Source: JBDNFP01 sp041689775
GTDB lineage: Bacteria > Bacteroidota > Bacteroidia > Cytophagales > Spirosomataceae
Assembly: GCA_041689775.1 (NCBI GenBank)
Contig: JBDNFP010000196.1
Span: 1 to 19,282 of the forward strand
DNA length: 19,282 nucleotides
Reading direction: 5' to 3'
Shown one piece after another: positions 7,445 through 15,107 of the stretch. The stretch's first letter is position 1, and every line of letters starts with the position of its first letter. The position numbers and the translations under genes were made by a program. The notes under the pieces were generated by a model. It was not told the DNA's origin. It ran no database searches and saw only the letters and a program-made list of their open reading frames with translations.

Positions 7445-8551
7445 ATGAAATACTATCTGATTGCCGGAGAAAGGTCTGGTGACTTACATGGTTCAAACCT
7501 GATGAAAGGAATCAAAATGCATGATTCCGAATCTCAGTTTAGAGCCTGGGGGGGCGATTTAATGCAGAAAGAAGGTGCTACTCTGGTAACTCACTACACG
7601 GATATGGCTTTTATGGGCTTTCTGGAAGTAGTGAAAAATATTAGTATCATTCTGGGTTTCTTCAAGAAATGCAAGAAAGATTTGCTCGCCTACCAACCAG
7701 ATGCTTTAATACTCATAGACTATCCGGGATTTAACCTTAGAATGGCCGCTTATGCTAAGAAGAACGGCATAAGGGTGTTCTATTACATATCACCTAAGGT
7801 GTGGGCCTGGAATCAAAAGCGTGCCTTAAAAATTAAGGCCTCGGTTGATTACATGTTTGTGATTTTCCCCTTTGAAGTAGAATTCTATCGAAAGTTTGAT
7901 TGTGAGGTCACCTACGTGGGTAACCCGCTCATGGATGCAATCCAAAATTTTTCCCCTAATCCTGCCTACAAGGTTGACCATGGTTTTGAGCAAAAAAGAA
8001 TCATTGCGTTGTTACCCGGTAGCCGCAAGCAAGAAGTAGTTAGTATGCTTGAAACAATGCTGAGTATCCGATCTTTTTTCTCTGGGTTTGAATTCGTTAT
8101 AGCAGGTGTAAATAGTTTACCAAAGTCAATGTATCAAAACTATACCTTCCTTCCTAATGTAACGGTGGTGTACGAGTCTACCTATGACTTGTTGACTATC
8201 GCTGAGGCTGCGTTGGTGGCATCGGGCACGGCTACGCTTGAAACGGCTCTTTTTTCGGTTCCACAGGTGGTTTGCTACCGTACCAGCGGAGTATCATTTG
8301 CCATTGCTAAACGTCTGATCAAAGTACCTTTTATTTCTCTGGTCAATCTGATCATGGGAAGAGAAACCGTCCGGGAGTTGATTCAGGAAGATTTCTCTTC
8401 GGAGAACCTCATTTCAGAGTTGGTCGCAATTCTTCCTAACGGTGATAAACACACTGCACTAATAAAGGATTATAAAACACTAAAAGCACTTGTGGGAGAA
8501 GCCGGGGCCTCTGAGCGCACAGGCTCGGATATTGTGGGGCTATTATCCTGA
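7445..8551 (+). CDS. lpxB: Lipid-A-disaccharide synthase LpxB
   Basis: LpxB (glycosyltransferase family 19) joins UDP-2,3-diacylglucosamine and lipid X to form the lipid A disaccharide at the inner face of the cytoplasmic membrane. The 368-residue protein opens with YYLIAGERSGDLHGS (usually GEASGD; the GERSGD form is one I associate with Cytophagales). It has the conserved IDYPGFNLRMA, YYISPKVWAWNQ, YVGNPLMD, LLPGSRKQEV and ASGTATLE motifs, the last two belonging to the UDP-binding half. It is complete and of family length. The stop TGA (8549-8551) lies 2 bp from the stop of the convergent mreB, with no terminator between. Confidence 0.96.
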   Translation: MKYYLIAGERSGDLHGSNLMKGIKMHDSESQFRAWGGDLMQKEGATLVTHYTDMAFMGFLEVVKNISIILGFFKKCKKDLLAYQPDALILIDYPGFNLRMAAYAKKNGIRVFYYISPKVWAWNQKRALKIKASVDYMFVIFPFEVEFYRKFDCEVTYVGNPLMDAIQNFSPNPAYKVDHGFEQKRIIALLPGSRKQEVVSMLETMLSIRSFFSGFEFVIAGVNSLPKSMYQNYTFLPNVTVVYESTYDLLTIAEAALVASGTATLETALFSVPQVVCYRTSGVSFAIAKRLIKVPFISLVNLIMGRETVRELIQEDFSSENLISELVAILPNGDKHTALIKDYKTLKALVGEAGASERTGSDIVGLLS

Positions 8552-8553
8552 AA

Positions 8554-9570
8554 TTAATGACTATTGGGTTGGATCAGGTAGGTTGCTTTATCCATGGACT
8601 TTAATGCGATGCCTGCACCTCTAACCACCATTCTTAACGGATCTGGGGCTGTACGAACCTTCAGTTTTGTTTTTTGGGAAAGCCGTAGTGCTAAGCCTTG
8701 GAGCAACGCTCCACCACCCGTTAGATACATGCCTCTTTGGTAGATATCACCAGCCAACTCTGGGGGCATTACCTCTAATAGTTTCATGACCGATTCTTCA
8801 ATCTTTGTGATTGATTTGTCAAGTGCATGCGCAATCTCAGATTGGGTGATAATAATTTGCTTAGGAATACCGGTCAACAAGTCCCTGCCCATCACGTGAT
8901 ACTCCGATACAGATTCAGGTAAGTCAATGAGCGCGGCACCAATGGTACATTTGATCCGTTCGGCGGTAGGTTGTCCAATCAACAAATTACGTTCGTGACG
9001 GATGTATTGTTCAATGTCAGCGTCGAAGGTGTTGCCTGCCACTCTGATCGATTGGTCACAAATAATACCACTTGACGCTATTAGAGCGATTTCGGTAGTG
9101 CCGCCTCCAATGTCAATAATCATATTCCCCTCTGGTGCTTCAATATTCAAACCTATTCCGATTGCTGCGGCAAGAGGTTCATGGAGCAGGAATAGTTTTC
9201 GGGCCCCCAATGATTCCGCAGAACCTTCCACTGCTCGCTTTTCTACTTCGGTTATTCCAGAGGGTATAGTGACAATCATTTGAAAAAACGGCTTAATGAA
9301 ACTCCGCTTAAACCCAACCATCGCCATCATTCCCCTGATCATGTGTTCAGCACCAAAGTAGTCAGCAATAACACCTCCTTGTAAGGGGCGTACTGTTCTT
9401 ATTTTATCATGCGTTTTACCTTCCATTTGCATGGCTAAGCGTCCAACGGCAATTACTTTATTTGATGCCCGGTCGAATGCTACTACCGAAGGTTCGTCAA
9501 CGACAACTTCATCGTTATGGATAATCAGGAAATTAGCAGTTCCTAAGTCAATCGCTATATTCTGGCTCAT
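8554..9570 (-). CDS. mreB: Rod shape-determining protein MreB (actin family)
   Basis: MreB polymerises on ATP and positions the cell-wall elongation machinery at the inner membrane. The 338-residue protein has the actin-fold nucleotide motifs: phosphate-1 AIDLGTANF (residues 6-14), phosphate-2 IDIGGGTTE (152-160) and adenosine YLTGGGALLQG. VDEPSVVAFDR is also typical. It starts directly at MSQNIAIDLG, without the amphipathic helix many Gram-negative MreBs carry at the N-terminus. No mreC, mreD, pbp2 or rodA follows: the next gene is convergent lpxB. It could therefore be a second MreB-like paralogue rather than the operonic one (inference). GAGG about 7 nt before the ATG may serve as a ribosome binding site. 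Confidence 0.85.
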   Translation of the reverse strand: MSQNIAIDLGTANFLIIHNDEVVVDEPSVVAFDRASNKVIAVGRLAMQMEGKTHDKIRTVRPLQGGVIADYFGAEHMIRGMMAMVGFKRSFIKPFFQMIVTIPSGITEVEKRAVEGSAESLGARKLFLLHEPLAAAIGIGLNIEAPEGNMIIDIGGGTTEIALIASSGIICDQSIRVAGNTFDADIEQYIRHERNLLIGQPTAERIKCTIGAALIDLPESVSEYHVMGRDLLTGIPKQIIITQSEIAHALDKSITKIEESVMKLLEVMPPELAGDIYQRGMYLTGGGALLQGLALRLSQKTKLKVRTAPDPLRMVVRGAGIALKSMDKATYLIQPNSH

Positions 9571-9902
9571 AGTTGTACCTCAGTAAATGTGTAGACTTGG
9601 ATATAAAAATCACGCTCCTTGAATGTGCCAAGGAGGATTAAGTGGTAGAAAAAGAATAGAGGCTTAAAGGCGTTGAGGAACTTCAATCACATGCCTTTGC
9701 TGGCGCATTCGGAGTTGTTCTAACCGGATATCAACACTTCACCTTACCTTTCTACACTAATTAATCCGGTCTTCTAATGGAATTATACGTCAAAGATAAA
9801 ACGATAAAGAAGAATAGGAACTACCGATTGGTAGTATATTTTCAATTTTCAGGAAGTGACTGTAGCTTTCAATCGTCGGGATAGGACCGAGTCTATAAAT
9901 TA
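9571..9902 (-). other. Untranslated region upstream of mreB with several hairpins
   Basis: I see no convincing coding sequence in these 332 bp. Inverted repeats that could fold in an mreB leader are ctccttg/caaggag (9615-9621 and 9629-9635), aaaggc/gccttt (9666-9671 and 9693-9698) and accggat/atccggt (9723-9729 and 9764-9770). A further small hairpin, actacc-gatt-ggtagt, lies at 9820-9835, upstream of the likely promoter and possibly the end of the plsC transcript. The caaggag arm on the minus strand is Shine-Dalgarno-like but is not placed before a usable start codon. Confidence 0.5.
9791..9798 (-). promoter_or_regulatory. Candidate -7 promoter element for mreB
   Basis: The minus strand reads TATCTTTG, an exact TAnnTTTG match. 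It would place the start of transcription near 9784 and give mreB a leader of about 210 nt. A -33 TTTG is not clear. Confidence 0.38.
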
Positions 9903-10487
9903 TTAGTTTTTAGCGGGAAGTGGGATCTGGCCAGTTTTGGCATATTCCTTCAGCCATGTTTTTTTTGGCCCCTCAATGGTTAGGTAAAAATCGTAAATGA
10001 TCTTCATATCTTTCTGGAAATTACCAGTCAGGTAAATAGGGTCGTTAATAACGAAGGCCTTTCTGGGATAATCAAATCCAATCAAAATGAGGGGAATGTT
10101 GACTTTTAAGGCAATATAATAAAACCCGGTTTTTAATTTTACTACATCACTTCGGGTACCCTCAGGTGCAATGGCTATGTGCATGCGCTCATGTTTCTGG
10201 AAGGTATTGGCCACTGCCTCTACTTGGTTTTGGGCCTTACCTCGGTCGAGGGGAAAGCCACCGAGTGCCTTAAATATCCACCCTGAATACCATTGAAATA
10301 ACTCTTTCTTTGCCAAGAAACCAACATCAAATTTGATCTGAGCCCGAGCTCCTACCGACATAATAAGATCCCAATTGGAGTTGTGAGGAGCTCCAAGCCA
10401 TATGGCTTTGGCTATGGAATAGGGAGGGTTACCCAGAGCTTTCCACCCAAGAAAACGAAATATAAACGCGAATAAGGGTGAAAGCAT
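9903..10487 (-). CDS. PlsC-like lysophospholipid/1-acylglycerol-3-phosphate acyltransferase family protein
   Basis: The 194-residue protein belongs to the LPLAT superfamily, membrane-associated enzymes that move an acyl chain onto glycerophosphate-type acceptors. The catalytic HX4D box is seen as HNSNWD (His35, Asp40), the second block as GGFPLDRGK (residues 76-84), and the third as APEGTRS (107-113). The short N-terminus begins with a hydrophobic segment, probably membrane-associated. It resembles small PlsC-like proteins of Bacteroidota rather than full PlsC, so the acceptor is uncertain. It is the last gene of the cluster running from 14728 and is separated from the protease gene by a perfect 17-bp hairpin. 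Confidence 0.85.
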   Translation of the reverse strand: MLSPLFAFIFRFLGWKALGNPPYSIAKAIWLGAPHNSNWDLIMSVGARAQIKFDVGFLAKKELFQWYSGWIFKALGGFPLDRGKAQNQVEAVANTFQKHERMHIAIAPEGTRSDVVKLKTGFYYIALKVNIPLILIGFDYPRKAFVINDPIYLTGNFQKDMKIIYDFYLTIEGPKKTWLKEYAKTGQIPLPAKN

Positions 10488-10501
10488 AGAAGGGTGGGTA
10501 A

Positions 10502-10541
10502 GGTTATGTAGTATTCGGAACTAACCGAATACTACATAACC
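10502..10541 (-). terminator. Perfect 17-bp hairpin between the protease and acyltransferase genes
   Basis: The arms ggttatgtagtattcgg (10502-10518) and ccgaatactacataacc (10525-10541) pair perfectly around aactaa. The hairpin begins 4 nt after the protease stop codon on the minus strand. No T-run follows on either strand, so it is either a weak terminator or an RNA-processing/stabilising stem within the operon. Confidence 0.6.
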
Positions 10542-10545
10542 AAGC

Positions 10546-11691
10546 TTAAAGAACAATAAAAGGTTTCGGGCTGAAACACAGAATAAATACCACAACAGCT
10601 AACCAGCCGAGTAAGATTCGTCCTGTCCCTAGGGGTTCATTTTCAACAGTTTCGGGATGATATACCCCGAGGAATCGACCTAATAAAAAGACGAACGGAA
10701 GAAAACCCGGATATCCTTCTGTCGCAGGGAGTAAATAAGACACGGTAAATTGAGTGATAACGATTCCGAGACTGATCACCAGAGCGTTCCGCGGGTTATC
10801 GCTTGTGCGTCTTAGACAGATATAGAGAAAATAGATATAAAAACCTAGATACCCCAATAAAGAATAAAAATCCTCGTCGTTGGGCGTCGAAAATTCATTG
10901 GCTTTAAATAATCCCAGTCCGGAATAAAAAGCAAAAATGACAAATAAAATGGGAGCAACGATGTTGAATTTTTTCTTACCGATAAGCCCGTAAAGTACGT
11001 GCCCTCCGTCTAACTGCCCGATCGGTATGAGATTCAGAGAGGTGAAAAACAAGGCCATATAACCCGCAAAAATGACCGGATAATGAATCATTTCGTAGGG
11101 ATGAGGCAGCCGCGCTGGATCGGCGATGTAAGTCTTGAACCACCAGAATAGAATATTATCCCCCAGAGCAATTGCTCCCTCCAGTTTCTCATACACAAAT
11201 TGGGGGTAGTTAAGTCCGTAGGTAGCATATTCGGGGTGGATGGTAAAAATATACTCGGGCGGTGGTAGGTGAGTAAAGCCGTACCAAAGTATCGTGATAG
11301 CAGCCACAAAACCAGCCATGGGACCGGCAATACCGATGTCAAAAAATTTAAGCCGTGACTTGACAACCGAGGTAATCCGGATGAAAGCACCCATCGTCCC
11401 AATGCTCTGGGTAATGCCAAACCACAAGGGGATGTAGTAGGGGAGAGTAACCTCTACCTGGTGCGCCTTGGCTGTGAAATAATGGCCGAATTCGTGAACC
11501 GTCAGTATGAAGAGAAAAGGGATCGAAAACTGGAACCCTTCAAGAAATTCAGGCCAACCCAACGGTTTTTCTACAAAAATAAAGCTGTTCCCGTAAATCC
11601 ACTCAGCACCGGCGAGTGTGGTTGTTATAATGGTAGCAATAAAAAGTGCCGCTTGTATAAGGTACGTGCGTTGTTTAGTTAGCATATTCAT
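10546..11691 (-). CDS. Site-2 protease-type intramembrane zinc metalloprotease (M50 family)
   Basis: A polytopic inner-membrane peptidase that would cleave substrates within the bilayer. From the ATG at 11691 it has 381 residues. An N-terminal hydrophobic helix (about 10-30) is followed by the zinc motif HEFGH at residues 66-70 in a membrane segment. NLIPIGQLDGGH (220-231) supplies the third zinc ligand, Asp228. About four more hydrophobic helices follow to the C-terminus. No PDZ domain is seen, unlike RseP, so it belongs to the PDZ-less group. A second in-frame ATG lies at 11685. The start overlaps the end of the HAD gene by 17 bp, indicating translational coupling. The substrate is unknown; there is no anti-sigma factor gene nearby. 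Confidence 0.87.
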   Translation of the reverse strand: MNMLTKQRTYLIQAALFIATIITTTLAGAEWIYGNSFIFVEKPLGWPEFLEGFQFSIPFLFILTVHEFGHYFTAKAHQVEVTLPYYIPLWFGITQSIGTMGAFIRITSVVKSRLKFFDIGIAGPMAGFVAAITILWYGFTHLPPPEYIFTIHPEYATYGLNYPQFVYEKLEGAIALGDNILFWWFKTYIADPARLPHPYEMIHYPVIFAGYMALFFTSLNLIPIGQLDGGHVLYGLIGKKKFNIVAPILFVIFAFYSGLGLFKANEFSTPNDEDFYSLLGYLGFYIYFLYICLRRTSDNPRNALVISLGIVITQFTVSYLLPATEGYPGFLPFVFLLGRFLGVYHPETVENEPLGTGRILLGWLAVVVFILCFSPKPFIVL

Positions 11692-12322
11692 GGAGATAGT
11701 CCAGAATAGACAACGGTTTCTGGACGTGGATAGTTTGGATGCCCAATTCACCGGCAGCCTTTATGTTGTCTGCGTTATCGTCAAGAAATAAAGTTTGTTC
11801 TGCTACTAGATTAGCTTCTTCCAATACCCGCTCGTAGATGGTGGGGTGTGGTTTCATAACTCCCATTTCGTACGAGAGGAAAAGCTTTTCAAAAAGTACA
11901 TCCAACTTTTCAACTCCAGTGGTTTGGTGCAGAATTTGGTTAACCGCCTCTACGTGGATGCTACTTGTATTGGAGAGTAGGAATAACCGATAGTTGGAGC
12001 CAAGAAGCTTAATTAACTCAACTCTTTGGGGAGGAATATCAAGTAAAAGAGCATTCCAGGCGGTATCAATGGTTTGGTCATCCCAATTGGGGTGGCCCAG
12101 AATGTTTTTTAGGTAGGCTCTGAATTCTATTTCACTGAGTTGACCGGTTTCAAACTGCCCGAATACGTTGGCTTCCTTAAAGAGCTGAATCACCTCGTTG
12201 ATGTCTCGGTTTGCCAAGGCGGCAAAGCTATGGGCGGCCCGGGGTACGTCAATGTTTATAATGACGTCTCCTAGGTCGAACACGATGTTTTTAATTTTCT
12301 CTTTCACGAAAGAATCATTCAA
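11675..12322 (-). CDS. HAD superfamily phosphatase (subfamily IA, YihX-like)
   Basis: The 215-residue protein is a HAD hydrolase, probably a small-molecule phosphatase. Motif I is FDLGDVI with nucleophile Asp16; the second catalytic position is Gly rather than Asp, as in the YihX-type FDLGNVI group. Motif II is LLSNTS, motif III the Lys of MKPHP, and motif IV FLDDNADNI. A helical cap lies between motifs I and II. The start shown is TTG at 12322, overlapping the accA stop by 8 bp. A GTG at 12307 giving MKEKIKNIVFDLG is an equally reasonable start, and the ATG at 12318 is out of frame. It sits between accA and the membrane protease with overlaps on both sides. E. coli YihX acts on glucose-1-phosphate; the substrate here cannot be inferred. 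Confidence 0.87.
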   Translation of the reverse strand: MNDSFVKEKIKNIVFDLGDVIINIDVPRAAHSFAALANRDINEVIQLFKEANVFGQFETGQLSEIEFRAYLKNILGHPNWDDQTIDTAWNALLLDIPPQRVELIKLLGSNYRLFLLSNTSSIHVEAVNQILHQTTGVEKLDVLFEKLFLSYEMGVMKPHPTIYERVLEEANLVAEQTLFLDDNADNIKAAGELGIQTIHVQKPLSILDYLHEYAN

Positions 12323-13268
12323 TAACCACTCCCATGGAGCAAAATTTATCGATACGCTGACTGATACGTTGCTCTGGTGTGAGCTTGGAAAGTTCAGCGA
12401 TGGTTTCTGTGATAACCTTTTTTAAGCCTAGGGCCATTATTTCATGTTCTAGGTGAGCACCACCAAGTGGCTCAGGTATAATACCATCAATCAGCTTGTT
12501 TTCCTTCATGTCTTTGGCGGTAAGTTTCAAGGCTTCCGCCGCCTGTTCTTTATAATCCCAACTTCTCCATAGAATAGAAGAGCAGGACTCAGGTGAAATT
12601 ACGGAGTACCATGTATTTTCCAGCATCAAAACACGGTCACCGATGGCGATACCCAAGGCTCCACCCGACGCACCTTCACCAATGATGATGCAAATAACGG
12701 GTACTTTAAGCATGAACATTTCTTTCAGGTTGCGGGCAATTGCTTCTCCCTGACCACGCTCTTCGGCTTCAAGACCGGGAAAAGCACCGGGAGTATCAAT
12801 AAGGGTAACAATGGGGCGGTTGAATTTTTCCGCCAACTTCATCAAACGAAGTGCTTTACGGTATCCTTCGGGATTAGGCATTCCGAAGTTCCGGTGTTGG
12901 CGTTGCTTGGTGTTTCTTCCCTTTTGCTGACCAATGAGCATAACACCCTGGCCATCAATGTTGGCGAAACCGCCAATAATGGCCGGATCGTCGCGTATCT
13001 GACGGTCGCCGTGTAATTCAATAAACTCGTTGCACATCAACTTGATATAGTCGAGGGTGTAGGGGCGATCTGGGTGCCGCGACAGCTGTACGCGTTGCCA
13101 GCGGGTAAGGTTATCAAATATTTCTTTACGAAGGCGGTCAATACCGTTTTCAAGAGCTGCTGTAGCCGTCGAGACGTCTACATTACTTCCTTCGGCCAGC
13201 CGCTTCATATCGGCTAGTTTTGTTTCTAATTCGGCAATTGGTTTTTCAAAATCGAGATAAGTTCTCAT
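12315..13268 (-). CDS. accA: Acetyl-CoA carboxylase carboxyltransferase subunit alpha
   Basis: AccA with AccD forms the carboxyltransferase that makes malonyl-CoA, the first committed step of fatty acid synthesis. The start MRTYLDFEKPIAELE at 13268 is the standard one and gives 317 residues. Conserved features are the N-terminal coiled helices, LSRHPDRPYTLDYI, the crotonase-fold core with TLIDTPGAFPGLEAEERGQ, GEGASGGALGI with its oxyanion glycines, and VISPESCSSILW. The stop is TGA at 12315-12317, within the HAD start region. It lies 26 bp downstream of the RNase gene. accD is not in the window, which is usual for split acc genes. Confidence 0.96.
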   Translation of the reverse strand: MRTYLDFEKPIAELETKLADMKRLAEGSNVDVSTATAALENGIDRLRKEIFDNLTRWQRVQLSRHPDRPYTLDYIKLMCNEFIELHGDRQIRDDPAIIGGFANIDGQGVMLIGQQKGRNTKQRQHRNFGMPNPEGYRKALRLMKLAEKFNRPIVTLIDTPGAFPGLEAEERGQGEAIARNLKEMFMLKVPVICIIIGEGASGGALGIAIGDRVLMLENTWYSVISPESCSSILWRSWDYKEQAAEALKLTAKDMKENKLIDGIIPEPLGGAHLEHEIMALGLKKVITETIAELSKLTPEQRISQRIDKFCSMGVVIE

Positions 13269-13294
13269 AATCTTAGGGTAGTCCTTATGCAATA

Positions 13295-14728
13295 TTATAG
13301 TTCAAAACTTTGGCCACGTTCGGGTATCTCTACCTGCCCGTATCCGTGTTGATTTAGTACATCTTTAAACTCTCTCATACTTTGAGCCTCTCCGTGGATA
13401 AGAAATAGATTTTTTAGTTGTTCAGAATTCTGCATTTTAACAAAATTCAACAAATCGTTCTGGTCTCCGTGACCGCTAAATACGTCAATTTTTTCAATAT
13501 TAGCCAAGACTGACTTTTTCTCGCCCTTGATGGTAATGGTATCCTGTCCGTTGAGGAGTCGCCATCCCAATGTGTTTTCAGAAGCATAACCAATCATCAG
13601 AATTGTCGCATAGGGATTCTCGATATTGGCCGCTACGTGATGTTCGATTCGACCGCCTTGGACCATTCCGGAAGACGAAATAATGATGCAGGGTTCGCTG
13701 TAATTGGAGATTGCCCGGCTGGCGTCGCTGCTTTCGATATAGATCAGATTTTCGAAGTCAAAAAGCATTTCATTTGCTTCCTTAAACTCCCTGGCTTCGC
13801 GGTTGAGCATGCGAGAGTATTTCTGATACACCTTGGTGCTTCCAAAACTCAACGGACTATCAGAAAACACTTTTAGCGGAGGTAAGTTATGGTCAACGTA
13901 CAGTTTGTTGAGGGTGTACAACAACGCTTGGGTACGGCCTACACTAAATGTTGGGATGATCAAACGGCCTGGTATGTCCACGCAAGTTCGCTGGATCACC
14001 TCAGAAAGTGCCTCCTCCGGGGAGCGGGTATCTTCATGGAGGCGGTTGCCGTAGGTACTTTCGCAAATGAGGTAGTCTACCTGAGGAACCGGTTGGGGAT
14101 CAACTAGTAGAGGATAATTTTTCCGTCCCAGGTCACCCGAAAAACAGAGCGTTTTCTTTTTTCCGTCTACATCCCGAACATCTACCAGAATATGCGCAGC
14201 ACCAAGAAGGTGCCCTGCCGGAATGTAGGTGACGGTTACTCGGTCAGTAATGCGGTATTTTTGGCCAAAGGCTACCGGGAAAAAGTTTTCCATCGCATCC
14301 TTAACCTGCTTTTCCAGAAACAAATCTCTCGGAATATCCTTGACCAGTTTACCTTTTTTCTTTTTATTAGAAGACATTCCATTGGCGGTATTCAAGCGCT
14401 TCTGATGGAGCATGGCCGAATTCTGAAGTAGCAGCCCGGTCAATGAATAGGTAGGCTCAGTGCAGACCACCTGTCCTTCAAAACCTTCCTTGTATAAATT
14501 AGGGATGTTTCCGGAGTGATCAATGTGGGCGTGAGTCAGTAATACCGTGTTTACTAGGGTTGGGTCAAACGGGAAAACACTTTTTTGTTCGTCGTAGAGA
14601 GCCTTTTTTTGTTTCTCATCCAGGTCAAAGTTGGCTCCACAGTCAATCAGAATACGGTAATCGTCCACTTCTAGCAGGTACATACTACCAGTAACTTGTT
14701 GTGTGGCTCCCCAAAATGTTAATTTCAT
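13295..14728 (-). CDS. Beta-CASP metallo-beta-lactamase-fold ribonuclease
   Basis: The 477-residue protein has the metallo-beta-lactamase core with HAHIDH (residues 66-71) as the main zinc motif and HLLGAAH and SGDLGR further on. The beta-CASP insert runs from about residue 215 and includes STYGNR, IPTFSVGRTQ and SSSGMVQGGRIEHH. The C-terminal RMMBL segment has FSGHGDQNDL and LIHGE. This arrangement is that of archaeal/bacterial CPSF-like and RNase J-related exo/endonucleases of RNA; the exact mode of cleavage is not predictable. A Lys-rich loop lies near residue 120. It is the first gene of the minus-strand cluster and would act on RNA in the cytoplasm, unlike its envelope-related neighbours. 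Confidence 0.92.
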   Translation of the reverse strand: MKLTFWGATQQVTGSMYLLEVDDYRILIDCGANFDLDEKQKKALYDEQKSVFPFDPTLVNTVLLTHAHIDHSGNIPNLYKEGFEGQVVCTEPTYSLTGLLLQNSAMLHQKRLNTANGMSSNKKKKGKLVKDIPRDLFLEKQVKDAMENFFPVAFGQKYRITDRVTVTYIPAGHLLGAAHILVDVRDVDGKKKTLCFSGDLGRKNYPLLVDPQPVPQVDYLICESTYGNRLHEDTRSPEEALSEVIQRTCVDIPGRLIIPTFSVGRTQALLYTLNKLYVDHNLPPLKVFSDSPLSFGSTKVYQKYSRMLNREAREFKEANEMLFDFENLIYIESSDASRAISNYSEPCIIISSSGMVQGGRIEHHVAANIENPYATILMIGYASENTLGWRLLNGQDTITIKGEKKSVLANIEKIDVFSGHGDQNDLLNFVKMQNSEQLKNLFLIHGEAQSMREFKDVLNQHGYGQVEIPERGQSFEL

Positions 14729-15107
14729 ATTAATAATATGCAGTGAATAATCTTCTTCTTGCGTGTAGTTTTTTGTATTAAGCCTAACTCAATGGCATCG
14801 TGTATGTTGCTGATAACATTGATATACTCCCGCTCAATAGCAAGCGTGAAATTTGATTTTGTGATCAAGCGCCTGAGAAACGGTTAACAACCCAAGGTGT
14901 TAAGTAGCTGATAGCTATTAGATTACAGCTGCTATTTTTTGTAAATATTTGATATAGAGAATATTAGCCATTTTTTTGATTAAATGTAATAATACAAACT
15001 AATTATGCCTTAGTACTTACTTTTGTTAAAACCTTGGTACATCAAACAGCAAAAGTACCAAAAAAGAAAGCACGATCATTCATTGTTTATTTTCAAGACC
15101 CAAGAAA
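14729..15107. other. Divergent intergenic region between the RNase gene and dacB
   Basis: There is no coding sequence that I would support in these 379 bp. The region contains a dyad, TTAACA at 14884-14889 with TGTTAA at 14898-14903, which could be a small operator or hairpin. Around 14907-14940 an imperfect stem (tagctg...cagctgcta) is followed by TTTTTT and looks terminator-like on the plus strand with no gene before it. TTGGTAC (15034-15040) pairs with GTACCAA (15055-15061) in the probable dacB leader. Confidence 0.4.
15018..15025 (+). promoter_or_regulatory. Candidate -7 promoter element for dacB
   Basis: TACTTTTG matches TAnnTTTG exactly and would start transcription near 15032, about 75 nt before the first ATG. 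No -33 TTG is present at 17-23 bp upstream, so this is tentative. Confidence 0.38.

Noticed and set aside
9629..9635. Shine-Dalgarno-like caaggag region on the minus strand upstream of mreB as the start of a leader peptide
   Set aside because: The following GTG is only 1 nt away, too close for initiation, and the frame has no recognisable peptide.
12316..12318. ATG at the accA stop as the start of the HAD gene
   Set aside because: It is out of frame with the HAD sequence; only TTG at 12322 or GTG at 12307 are in frame.
13269..13292. Longer accA starting at a TTG at 13292
   Set aside because: MRTYLDFEKP at 13268 is the conserved AccA N-terminus and has an ATG.
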